A stretch of DNA of 64,000 nucleotides from assembly GCA_022432975.1 (NCBI GenBank), contig CM039511.1, forward strand, positions 48,626,400 to 48,690,399. Reading direction: 5' to 3'. Below, in pieces: positions 10,593 through 22,075 of this stretch. Each line of letters starts with the position of its first letter. The first letter of the stretch is position 1. This DNA is from Begonia masoniana (taxonomy: Eukaryota > Streptophyta > Magnoliopsida > Cucurbitales > Begoniaceae). The notes beneath the pieces are model-generated. The model did not search any database and had not been told where the DNA came from. It was given only the letters and a program-made list of their open reading frames with translations. The position numbers and the translations under genes were made by a program.

Positions 10593-13205
10593 TTAAGTGC
10601 GCTTTTGGGTGGAGTTAGCAAACAACTTTTCATGTTGCAAAACATTAAGTACACATCTCAGGTGTTCAATATGTTCATTCAAGTGTTTGCTGTAAACTAG
10701 AATATCATCAAAATAAATAACAACAAACTTTCCAATGTAAGCACGTAAAACATGATTCATTAAACGCATAAAAGTACTTGGTGCGTTAGTCAACCCGAAA
10801 GGCATTACTAGCCACTCATACAAACCATGTTTTGTTTTGAAAGCAGTTTTCCATTCATCACCTTCTTGCATACGAATTTGATGATAACCACTTTTTAAAT
10901 CAATCTTTGAAAAGATAGTGGAACCATGCAATTCATCTAACATGTCATCTAATCGAGGTATGGGATGTCGATACTTTACCGTGATTTTATTGATTGCTTG
11001 GCAATCGACGCACATTCTCCAAGTTCCATCTTTCTTAGGGACCAACAAGACAGGAACCGCACATGGACTCATGCTTTCTCGAACATGTCCTTTGGATAGC
11101 AGCTCTTCAACTTGCCTTTGAAGTTCCTTTGTTTCTTCTGGATTACTTCGATAGGCGGGTCGATAAGGAATGGTAGCTCCTGGAATGAAATCAATTCGAT
11201 GCTCAATGCCTCTTATTGGTGGCAATCCTGGTGGCGTTTCCTCAGGAAAGACATCTTCAAATTCCTGTAAAAGAGCAACTGCTACAGTAGGCAAAGGATT
11301 ATCAGTGTTAGTTGTTAAGAAATAAGCCTCTTTGTACAAGATCAACATCATTGTTTTTTCTGATTTGAAGGCACTCTTAATCTCTCTCTCTTTTGCAAGG
11401 AAATTCACTACCTTTTTTTCTTTTTCAAGAGGGACCTGACTCTTTTCTCTCTTCTTCTCACATTTTCTCTCTTCTCTCTCACTTTCTTTTGAACTCTCAT
11501 GCTCACTCTCACATTGTTTTGTATTAGCTGTGACAGATTTTTTAATTTGACATTGCTCTTCAAAAACTTGATGGGGTGGTAACGGAGCTAGAGTAATACT
11601 TCGTCCATCCTTGGTAAAGCTGTACCGATTCTTGTATCCATCATGGGTGGTGCGTCTATCAAATTGCCATGGTCTTCCAAGCAATATATGGCTTGCTTGC
11701 ATAGGAACAACATCACAAAGAACTTCATCTGAATATTTGCCAATTGAAAATGAGACAAGAACCTGTTTTGTTACCTTCATTTCTCCACTTTCATTGAGCC
11801 ATTGGAGACGATATGGTCGAGGGTGTTTCAGAGTCTTTAATCCAAGCTTGTCCACCATCATCTTACTTGCAACATTCACACAACTTCCTCCATCTATAAT
11901 TAAACCACAAACCTTTTCTTTAACATGGCAGCGCGTATAGAAAATGTTTTCACGTTGTTGACGGTCATCATCTTCTATAGTTTGAACATGGAGGGTTCGA
12001 AGAACTACTAAGGCTTGGCCAACAACTGCATGTTCGGTATCACTAGCTTCTTCAAGTGGTGGCATAACTTCATTGTCACTTTCTTCTTCAGAAACAATAT
12101 CCCCATTATTTAACAAAATCATAGTTCTTTTATTTGGGCATTGTGAAGAAATATGACCAATTCCATGACATTTAAAACACTTTATATCTCGATTTCTCTG
12201 GGTTGGGGTATAACTCGTACCTTTTTCAACCTGCTTGGCCATCACTTTTTCATCTTTTGCCTTGGAAGTCGACTGCTCTTCTTGCCTTAGAGTAGAGTTC
12301 CATTTTGACTTCCCACTCAAAGAAGTAAAAGTTCCTTGCTTGGAGGTTGATCTTCCTCCTCTTTTGAGCTGCCTTTCAACCTTCATGGCCATGTGGACAA
12401 CCTCTTCAAGTTCCACGTAGTGCTGCAATTCTACAATATTTGCAATTTCACGATTGAGACCACAAATGAACCGAGCCATGGTTGCTTCTCGATCTTCCTC
12501 AACATTGGCACGAATCATGGATATTTCCATCTCTTTATGGTACTCCTCAACAGATTTTGAACCCTGTTTAAGGCTTTGCAATTTTAAATGTAAATCTCTA
12601 TAATAATGTGAAGGAACAAACCTTCGTCTCATGGCAGCTTTCATGTCTTCCCAATTGTCGATTGGAATTCCGCTATTTCTTCGTTTGGTTAGGAGCACTT
12701 GGTCCCACCAAGCAATTGCGTAATCAGTGAAAGAAACAGCTGCAAGTTTAACTTTTTTTTCCTCCGAATAGTTATGGCAATCAAAAACAAGTTCAACCTT
12801 TCGTTCCCATTCAATGTAAACGTCCGGGTCATTTTTACCTTGAAATGATGGGATAGAGAGTTTAATCGCACCTGTGTTGTTGTCGATAAAATTTCTTTCT
12901 CGGTATTGACGTCTTTGTCTTGGCCTATGATCTCTTTCTCTTCTTATGGAGGCTACTTCGTCAAAATCCTCATACTCTTCAGCATAATCGCCCATGGGAT
13001 TAACTGCAGTAACGAAGGGTCGTCTAGTTGGCTGTCTTTCTTGGGGCATGGCACCTTGTTGAATTTGATTAATGCGTTCATCACTACGATCCAATCGGTC
13101 TCGAATCTCTTCAAATTGGACGTTCATCCTCTGGAATTGTTGCTGCATGGCTTGGATGACCAAATTGCTATCCATTGGTGTTGCTTCACCTTCTCTTTCA
13201 GACAT
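10593..13205 (-). pseudogene. gag-protease-RT polyprotein, truncated in RT (element 2)
   Basis: An 870-residue open frame starting MSEREGEATPMDSN; Met at residue 11 is an alternative start. Gag nucleocapsid core: IPSFQGKNDPDVYIEWERKV near residue 118. The CCHC zinc knuckle CFKCHGIGHISSQC is near residues 341-354. Protease near residue 433 reads IDGGSCVNVAS, with D-G-G in place of the more usual D-S/T-G. A lysine/glutamate-rich linker follows. RT includes KKDGTWRMCVDCQAINK and the catalytic YFDDILVYS near residue 831. The last genuine RT residues are KLFAN; the final six residues and stop are read from TRIM LTR sequence. RNase H and integrase are absent, so it cannot transpose by itself although Gag could in principle still be made. 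A full family polyprotein would be roughly 1,400-1,600 residues. Confidence 0.9.
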
Positions 13206-13771
13206 GTTGTAGAATCTGTGTAAAAGTGTAAAGAAAAGGACCTCACCTCTCCCTCACGTGTATACACTCAAATATGGTTCTCGAGCACTCGTGTTTACTC
13301 ACAGAGATTTTGGCTTTTACCCTCTAATAAGCTCTCCAACTCTTGCCTTTTACCACTCACTTTCCTCCTCAAAGTTCTTAAGAAAACTAAGCAAGGCAAA
13401 TATCAAAGCAAAACAAATGAAAACCAACACACTTAAAATATAGATTTCTTAGTAAAGATGAAAACAATGGGGCGCAAAATAAAGGAAGGAATGGAAGAAA
13501 TATGGTCACAATATGATTGATACCACGGATTTTGAAACAAAAGATATGATAAGAAATTTCTTTTTCCTCTTTCTTTGCATCTTTTTTTCTCTTTTTTTTG
13601 TCCCTTTTTGTTTTTTTTTCTTTTTTCTCTTTTTTTGCCCTTTTTTTTGTTTGATAAACTAGCAATGGGAGCCAGAGAAAGATAGAAATTTTATGGATCA
13701 ACAACAAAGAGGAAATGGAAATAAAAAGAAATTAAGCACATAGACGCTAACAAACCTCAATTGGATGTCTA
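13206..13771 (-). other. untranslated leader of element 2
   Basis: Sequence between primer site and gag start on the minus strand. It contains a long A-rich low-complexity stretch on the minus strand (T-rich at about 13555-13650 on the plus strand). Element 3 has a similar A-rich leader, which supports relatedness. Short open frames here look incidental. Confidence 0.7.
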
Positions 13772-13784
13772 GTCTCTGATACCA
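13772..13784 (-). other. primer-binding site, initiator Met tRNA (element 2)
   Basis: The plus strand reads GTCTCTGATACCA, so the minus strand reads TGGTATCAGAGAC. It matches the plant initiator Met-tRNA end over its first ten or eleven bases and lies just downstream of the LTR piece. Confidence 0.8.
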
Positions 13785-13964
13785 AATAATGCAACCTCAA
13801 CAATTTTGGTGTGAGACCCAACGTCATAATGTAATCAACTTCAGGATCGGCCAAATATAGTTCAAAGTGAGGACTAATGACCCCTTGGTTAATAGGACAA
13901 CTCAAAACCAAGATCCAATAAAGGATATTGACCACGTGCATGAAAGCGAAAACCATATTATCAG
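13785..13964 (-). repeat. partial 5' LTR of element 2
   Basis: About 180 bp of non-satellite sequence between the primer site and satellite. On the minus strand it begins TGATAATATGG at the satellite border and ends near GGTTGCATTATT. It is much shorter than the 866-889 bp LTRs of elements 3 and 1, so it is probably the 3' remnant of a truncated LTR; a short complete LTR cannot be excluded. Confidence 0.6.
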
Positions 13965-15004
13965 GTTCTAACCACAAGTCATGTAACACTCAACCTCATT
14001 TGCTTGATACGTTCAACTCTTTTGGAATAAATCGATTGAAGTGAGGTTTCTAATGCTTCATCAAGAGCATTACTAAGTCTTAGTTTCGCGTCTATGAAGG
14101 TTGTTGGGTCTTCAATACACGTCGTTCTCATCAACTTAAGTTAAAACCTTGAATGTGAAATGGATAACTTAAGTTCTAACCACAATTCATGTAACACTCA
14201 ACCTCTATGCTTGATACATTCAACTCTTTTGTAACAAATTGATTGAAGTGAGGTTTCTAATGCTTCATCAAGCGCATTACTAAGTCTTAGTTTCGCGTCC
14301 ATGAAGGTTGTTGGGTCCTCAATACACGTATTTCTCATCACTTCAATTTAAAACCTTGAAAGTATAATGGATAACTTAGGTTCTAACCACAAGTCATGTA
14401 ACACACAACCTCATTTGCTTGATACGTTCAACTCTTTTGTAACAAATCGATTGAAGTGAAGTTTCTAATGCTTCATCAATCGCATTACTAAGTCTTAGGT
14501 TTCGCGTCCATAAAGGTTGTTGGGTCCACAATACACGTCGTTCTCATCACTTCAAATTAAAACCTTGAATGTGAAATGGATAACTTAGGTTCTAACCACA
14601 AGTCATGTAACACTCAACCTCATTTGCTTGATACGTTCAACTCTTTTGGAACAAATCGATTGAAGAGAGCTTTCTAATGCTTCATCAAGCGCATTACTAA
14701 GTCTTAGTTTCGCGTCCATGAAGGTTGTTGGGTCCTCAATACACGTCGTTCTCATCACTTCAAGTTAAAACCTTGAAATGTGAAATGGATAACTTAGGTT
14801 CTAACCACAGTCATGTAACACTCAACCTCTATGCTTGATACGTTCAACTCTTTTGTAACAAATCGATTGAAGTGAGGTTTCTAATGCTTCATCAAGCGCA
14901 TTACTAAGTCTTAGTTTCGCGTCCATGAAGGTTGTTGGGTCCTCAATACACGTCGTTCTCATCACTTCAAGTTAAAACCTTGAAAGTGAATTGGATAACT
15001 TACG

Positions 15005-18000
15005 TTCTAACCACAAGTCATGTAACACGCAACCTCATTTGCTTGATCCGTTCAACTCTTTTGTAACAAATCGATTGAAGTGAAGTTTCTAATGCTTCAT
15101 CTATCGCATTACTAAGTCTTAGGTTTCGCGTTCCATGAAGGTTGTTGAGTCCTCAATACACGTCGTTCTCATCACTTCAAGTTAAAACCTTGAATGTGAA
15201 ATGGATAACTTAGGTTCTAACCACAAGTCATGTAACACTTAACCTCATTTGCTTGATACGTTCAACTCTTTTGGAACAAATCGATTGAAGTGAGGTTTCT
15301 AATGCTTCATCAAGCGCATTACTAAGTCTTAGTTTCGCGTCCATGAAGGTTGTTGGGTCCTCAATACACGTCGTTCTCATCACTTCAAGTTAAAACCTTG
15401 AAAGTGAAATGGATAACTTAGGATCGAACCACAGGTCATGTAACACTCAACCTCATTTGCTTGATACGTTACAACTCTTTTGTAACAAATCGATTGAAGT
15501 GAAGTTTCCAATGCTTCATCAATCGCATTACTAAGTCTTATTTTCGCGTCCATGAAGGTTGTTGGGTCCACAATACACGTCGTTCTCATCACTTCAAGTT
15601 AAAACCTTGAATGTGAAATGGATAACTTAGGTTCTAACCACAAGTCGTGTAACACACAACCTCATTTGCTTGATACGTTCAACTCTTTTGGAACAAATCG
15701 ATTGAAGTGAGGTTTCTAATGCTTCATCAAGCGCATTACTAAGTCTTAGTTTCGCGTCCATGAAGGTTGTATGGTCCTCAATACACGTCGTTCTCATCAC
15801 TTCAAGTTAAAACCTTGAAAGTGAAATGGATAACTTATGTTCTAACCACAAGTCATGTAACACTCAACCTCATTTGCTTGATACGTTCAACTCTTTTGGA
15901 ACAAATCGATTGAAGTGAAGTTTCTAATGCTTCATCAAGCGCATTACTAGTCTTAGTTTGGCGTCCATGAAAGGTTGTTGGGTCCTCAAAACACGTCGTT
16001 CTCATCACTTGAAGTTAAAACCTTGAAGTGAATTGGATAACTTACGTTCTAACCACAAGTCATGTAACACGCAACCTGCATTTGCTTGATACGTTCAACT
16101 CTTTTGTAACAAATCGATTGAAGTGAAGTTTCAAATGCTTCATCTATCGCATTACTAAGTCTTGGTTTCGCGTTTATGAAGGTTGTTGAGTCCTCAATAC
16201 ACGTCGTTCTCATCACTTCAAGTTAAAACCTTGAATGTGAAACGGATAACTTAGGTTCTAACCACAAGTCATGTAACACTTAACCTCATTTGCTTGATAC
16301 GTTCATCTCTTTGGGAACAAATCGATTGAAGTGAGGTTTCTAATGCTTCATCAAGCGCATTACTAAGTCTTAGTTTCGCGTCCATGAAGGTTGTTGGGTC
16401 CTCAATACACGTCGTTCTATCACTTCAAGTTAAAACCTTGAAAGTGAAATGGATAACTTAGGATCGAACCACAGGTCATGTAACACTTAACCTCATTTGC
16501 TTGATACGTACAACTCTTTTGTAACAAATCGATTGAAGTGAAGTTTCTAATGCTTCATCAATCGCATTACTAAGTCTTATTTTCGCGTCCATGAAGGTTG
16601 TTGGGTCCACAATACACGTCGTTCTCATCACTTCAAGTTAAAACCTTGAATGTGAAATGGATAACTTAGGTTCTAACCACAAGTCGTGTAACACACAACC
16701 TCATTTGCTTGATACGTTCAACTCTTTTGGAACAAATCGATTGAAGTGAGGTTTCTAATGCTTCATCAAGTGCATTACTAAGTCTTAGTTTCGCGTCCAT
16801 GAAGATTGTTGGGTCCTCAATACACGTCGTTCTCATCACTTCAAGTTAAAACCTTGGAAGTGAAATGGATAACTTATGTTCTAACCCAAGTCATTTAACA
16901 CTCAACCTCATTTACTTGATACGTTCAACTCTTTTGGAACAAATCGATTGAAGTGAGGTTTCTAATGCTTCATCAAGCGCATTACTATGTCTTAGTTTGG
17001 CGTCCATGAAAGTTGTTGGGTCCTCAAAACACGTCGTTCTCATCACTTGAAGTTAAAACCTTGAAAGTGAAATGGATAATTACGTTCTAACCACAAGTCA
17101 TGTAACACTCAACCTCATTTGCTTGATACGTTCAACTCTTTTGTAACAAATCGATTGAAGTGAAGTTTCAAATGCTTCATCAATCGCATTACTAAGTCTT
17201 GGTTTCGCGTTTATGAAGGTTGTTGAGTCCTCAATACACGTCGTTCTCATCAGTTTAAGTTAAAACCTTGAATGTGAAACGGATAACTTAGGTTCTAACC
17301 ACAAGTCATGTAACACTTAACCTCATTTGCTTGATACGTTCAACACTTTTGGAACAAATCGATTGAAGTGAGGTTTCTAATGCTTCATCAAGCGCATTAC
17401 TAAGTCCTAGTTTCGCGTCCATGAAGGTTGTTGGGTCCTCAATACACGTCGTTCTCATAACTTCAAGTTAAAACCTTGAAAGTGAAATGGATAACTTAGG
17501 ATCGAACCACAGGTCATGTAACACTCAACCACATTTGCTTGATACGTACAACTCTTTTGTAAAAAATCGATTGAAGTGAAGTTTCTAATGCTTCATCAAT
17601 CGCATTACTAAGTCTTATTTTCGCGTCCATGAAGGTTGTTGGGTCCACAATACACGTCGTTCTCATCACTTCAAGTTAAAACCTTGAATGTGAAATGGAT
17701 AACTTAGGTTCTAACCACAAGTCGTGTAACACACAACCTGATTTGCATGATACGTTCAACTCTTTTGGAACAAATCGATTGAAGTGAGGTTTCTAATGCT
17801 TCATGAAGTGCATTACTAAGTCTTAGTTTCGCGTCCATGAAGATTGTTGGGTCCTCAATACACGTCGTTCTCATCACTTCAGGTTAAAACCTTGAAAGTG
17901 AAATGGATAACTTATGTTCTAACCACAAGTCATGTAACACTCAACCTCATTTGCTTGATACGTTCAACTCTTTTGGAACAAATCGATTGAAGTGAGGTTT

Positions 18001-19369
18001 CTAATACTTCATCAAGCGCATTACTATGTATTAGTTTGGCGTCCATGAAAGTTGTTGGGTCCTCAAAACACGTCGTTCTCATCACTTGAAGTTAAAACCT
18101 TGAAATTGAAATGGATAACTTACGTTCTAACCACAAGTCATGTAACACTCAACCTCATTTGCTTGATACGTTCAACTCTTTTGTAACAAATCGATTGAAG
18201 TGAAGTTTCAAATGCTTCATCAATCGCATTACTAAGTCTTGGTTTCGCGTTTATGAAGGTTGTTCAGTCCTCAATACACGTCGTTCTCATCACTTCAAGT
18301 TAAAACCTTGAATGTGAAACAGATAACTTAGGTTCTAACCACAAGTCATGTAACACTTAACCTCATTTGCTTGATATGTTCAACTCTTTTGGAACAAATC
18401 GATTGAAGTGAGGTTTCTAATGCTTATCAAGAACATTACTAAGTCATAGTTTCGCGTCCATGAAGGTTGTTGGGTCCTCAATACACGTCGTCCTCATCAC
18501 TTCAAGTTAAAACCTTGAAAGTGAACTGGATAACTTAGGATCGAACCAAAGGTCATGTAACACTCAACCTCATTTGCTTGATACGTTCAACTCTTTTGTA
18601 ACAAATCGATTGAAGTGAAGCTTCTAATGCTTCATCAATCGCATTACTAAGTCTTATTTTCGCGTCCATGAAGGTTGTTGGGTCCGCAATACACTGTCGT
18701 TCTCATCACTTCAAGTTAAAACCTTGAATGTGAAATGGATAACTTAGGTTCTAACAACAAGTCATGTAACACTCAACCTCACTTGCTTGATACGTTCAAC
18801 TCTTTTGTAATAAAGCGAATGAAGTGAAGTTTCTAATGCTTCATCAATCGCATTACTAAGTCTTATTTTCGCGTCCATGAAGGTTGTTGGGTCCACAATA
18901 CACGTCGTTCTCATCACTTCAAGTTAAAACCTTGAATGTGAAATGGATAACTTTGGTTCTAACCACATGTCGTGCAACACACAACCTCATTTGCTTGATA
19001 CGTTCAACTCTTTTGGAACAAATCGATTGAAGTGAGGTTTCTAATGCTTCATCAAGCGCATTACTAAGTCTTAGTTTCGCGTCCATGAAGATTGTTGGTC
19101 CTCAATACACGTCGTTCTCATCACTTCAAGTTAAAACCTTGAAAGTGAAATGGATAACTTATGTTCTAACCACAAGTCATGTAACACTCAACCTCATTTG
19201 CTTGATACGTTCAACTCTTTTGGAACAAATCGATTGAAGTGAGGTTTCTAATGCTTCATCAAGCGCATTACTATGTCTTAGTTTGGCGTCCATGAAAGTT
19301 GTTGGGTCCTCAAAACACGTCGTTCTCATCACTTGAAGTTAAAACCTTGAAAGTGAAATGGATAACTTA
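15005..19369. repeat. pentameric higher-order repeat (about 1,040 bp) of the satellite
   Basis: Five distinguishable monomers recur in fixed order. (B) GTTGTTGAGTCC, usually with GCGTTTATGAAGG. (T) CACTTAACC. (C/D) GGATCGAACCACAGGTCATG plus GGGTCCACAATAC. (E) AAGTCGTGTAACACACAACC. (K) TCCTCAAAACACG plus TCACTTGAAG. Approximate copies: 15005-16045, 16046-17084, 17085-18119, and 18120-19369. The last has one extra monomer at about 18746-18952, a neighbour-like copy that also carries GGGTCCACAATAC. The first copy shows some departures, for example its E monomer has GTTGTATGGTCC. Confidence 0.88.
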
Positions 19370-20827
19370 CGTTCTAACCACAAGTCATGTAACACTCAAC
19401 CTCATTTGCTTGATACGTTCAACTCTTTTGCAACAAATCGATTGAAGTGAAGTTTCAAATGCTTCATCTATCGCATTACTAAGTCTTGGTTTCGCGTTTA
19501 TGAAGGTTGTTGAGTCCTCAATACACGTCGTTCTCATCACTTCAAGTTAAAACCTTGAATGTGAAACGGATAACTTAGGTTCTAACCACAAGTCATGTAA
19601 CACTTAACCTCATTTGCTTGATACGTTCAACTCTTTTGGAACAAATCGATTGAAGTGAGGTTTCTAATGCTTCATCAAGCGCATTACTAAGTCTTAGTTT
19701 CGCGTCCATAAAGATTGTTGGGTCCACAATACACGTCGTTCTCATCACTTCAAGTTAAAACCATGAATGTGAAATGGATAACTTAGGTTCTAACCACAAG
19801 TCATGTAACACTCAACCTCATTTGCTTGATACGTTCAACTCTTTTTTAAAAATCGATTGAAGTGAAGTTTCTAATGCTTCATCAATCGCATTACTAAGTC
19901 TTCGTTTCGCGTCCATGAAGATTGATGAGTCCTCAATACACGTCGTTCTCATCACTTCAAGTTAAAACCTTGAATGTGAAATGGATAACTTAGGATCGAA
20001 CCAAAGGTCATGTAACACTCAACCTCATTTGCTTGATACGTTCAACTCTTTTGTAACAAATCGATTGAAGAGAAGTTTCTAATGCTTCATCAATCGCATT
20101 ACTAAGTCGTATTTTCGCGTCCATGAAGGTTGTTGGGTCCACAATACACGTCGTTCTCATCACTTCAAGTTAAAACCTTCAATGTGAAATGGATAACTTA
20201 GGTTCTAACCACAAGTCATGTAACACTCAACCTCATTTGCTTGATACGTTCAACTCTTTTGTAACAAATCGATTGAAGTGATGTTTCTAATGCGTCATCA
20301 ATCGCATTACTAAGTCTTCGTTTCGCGTCCATGAAGATTGATGAGTCCTCAATACACGTCGTTCTCATCAATTCAAGTTAAAACCTTGAATGTGAAATGG
20401 ATATCTTAGGTTCTAACCACAAGTCATGTAACACTCAACCTCATTTGCTTGATACGTTCAACTCTTTTCGGAACAAATCGATTGAAGGGAGGTTTCTAAT
20501 GCTTCATCCAGTGCATTACTAAGTCTTAGTTTCGCGTCCATGAAGGTTGTTGGGTTCTCAATACACGTCGTTCTCATCACTTCAAGTTAAAACCTTGAAA
20601 GTGAAATGGATAACTTACGTTCTAACCACAAGTCATGTAACACTCAACCTCATTTGCTTGATACGTTCAACTCTTTTGTAACAAATCGATTGAAGTGAAG
20701 TTTCTAATGCTTCATCAATCGCATTACTAAGTCTTGGTTTCGCGTTTATGAAGGTTGTTGAGTCCTCAATACACGTCGTTCTCATCACTTCAAGTTAAAA
20801 CCTTGAATGTGAAATGGATAACTTAGA

Positions 20828-22075
20828 TTCTAACCACAAGTCATGTAACACTCAACCTCATTTGCTTGATACGTTCAACTCTTTTGGAACAAATCGATTG
20901 AAGTGGAGGTTTCTAATGCTTCATCAAGCGCATTACTATGTCTTAGTTTGGCGTCCATGAAAGTTGTTGGGTCCTCAAAACACGTCGTTCTCATCACTTG
21001 AAGTTAAAACCTTGAAAGTGAAATGGATAACTTACGTTCTAACCTACAAGTCATGTAACACTCAACCTCATTTGCTTGATACGTTCAACTCTTTTGTAAC
21101 AAATCGATTGAAGTGAAGTTTCTAATGCTTCATCAATCGCATTACTAAGTCTTATTTTCGCGTCCATGAAGGTTGTTGGGTCCGCAATACACGTCGTTCT
21201 CATCACTTCAAGTTAAAACCTTGAATGTGAAATGGATAACTTAGATTCTAACCACAAGTCATGTAACACTCAACCTCATTTGCTTGATACGTTCAACTCT
21301 TTTGGAACAAATCGATTGAAGTGAGGTTTCTAATGCTTCATCAAGCGCATTACTATGTCTTAGTTTCGCGTCCATGAAAGTTGTTGGGTCCTCAAACACG
21401 TCGTTCTCATCACTTGAAGATTAAAACCTTGAAAGTGAAATGGATAACTTACGTTCTAACTACAAGTCATGTAACACTCAACCTTATTTGCTTGATACGT
21501 TCAACTCTTTTGTAACCAATCGATTGAAGTGAAGTTTCTAATGCTTCATCAATCGCATTACTAAGTCTTGGTTTCGCGTTATGAAGGTTGTTGAGTCCTC
21601 AATACACGTCGTTCTCATCACTTCAAGTTAAAACCTTGAATGTGAAATGGATAACTTAGATTCTAACCACAAGTCATGTAACACTCAACCTCATTTGCTT
21701 GATACGTTCAACTCTTTTGGAACAAATCGATTGAAGTGAGGTTTCTCATGCTTCATCAAGCGCATTACTATGTCTTAGTTTCGCGTCCATGAAAGTTGTT
21801 GGGTCCTCAAACACGTCGTTCTCATCACTTGAAGTTAAAACCTTGAAAGTGAAATGGATAACTTACGTTCTAACCACAAGTCATGTAACACTACAACCTC
21901 ATTTGCTTGATACGTTCAACTCTTTTGTAACAAATCGATTGAAGTGAAGTTTTTAATGCTTCATCAATCGCATTACTAAGTCTTGGTTTCGCGTTATGAA
22001 GGTTGTTGAGTCCTCAATACACGTCGTTCTCATCAGCTTCAAGTTAAAACCTTGAATGTGAAATGGATAACTTAG
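20828..22075. repeat. dimeric higher-order repeat (about 416 bp) of the satellite
   Basis: Alternation of one monomer with AACTTAGATTC, TACTATGTC and a TCCTCAAACACG or TCCTCAAAACACG variant (starts near 20828, 21244, 21660) with one carrying GTAAC(C/A)AATCG and CAATCGC (starts near 21035, 21452, 21868). The last two copies of the second monomer also share GCGTTATGAAGG and GAGTCC. It appears to be built from the B and K monomers of the neighbouring pentamer. Confidence 0.78.

Larger units (their letters stand above)
9949..10618 (+). mobile_element. tandem TRIM array (four LTRs, three interiors)
   Basis: Head-to-tail repeat with an exact 205-bp period: partial LTR 9949-10020, interior 10021-10117, LTR 10118-10225, interior 10226-10322, LTR 10323-10430, interior 10431-10527, partial LTR 10528-10618. 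Each 108-bp LTR starts TGTCCCACATCGG, has a TATA-like GATATAAG, and ends CCTTATCA. Each 97-bp interior starts with a Met-tRNA primer site and ends with a purine-rich tract. There is no coding capacity; overlapping 100-112 aa open frames are by-products of the tandem period. Such miniature elements depend on enzymes from other retrotransposons. Copies are nearly identical, differing at a few bases (for example CAGAGCC versus CATAGCC), so the tandem is young or homogenised. Confidence 0.9.
10619..13964 (-). mobile_element. 3'-truncated CRM-like Ty3/gypsy retrotransposon (element 2)
   Basis: Minus-strand LTR element. Read 5' to 3' on the minus strand it has an LTR piece (13964-13785), a Met-tRNA primer site (13784-13772), a leader with an A-rich tract, then gag-protease-RT until it stops abruptly at 10619 against the TRIM array. 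RNase H, integrase and 3' LTR are missing. Unlike elements 1 and 3, its retained frame has no internal stop, so it is younger or was preserved. Gag and RT are clearly related to element 3 but are a distinct subfamily. No target duplication is visible. Confidence 0.88.

Noticed and set aside
9949..10618. Cassandra-type TRIM carrying a 5S rRNA promoter
   Set aside because: TTAAGTGCGCTTTTGGG recalls the 5S sequence only weakly and I cannot see the full A, intermediate and C box set.
9982..10700. Three overlapping 102-112 residue plus-strand open frames
   Set aside because: They repeat every 205 bp and are products of the tandem TRIM; LTR, primer site and purine tract explain the sequence better than coding.
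13387..13707. Lysine-rich 106-residue minus-strand open frame upstream of gag in element 2
   Set aside because: It is translated low-complexity A-rich leader between primer site and gag start, with no recognisable domain.
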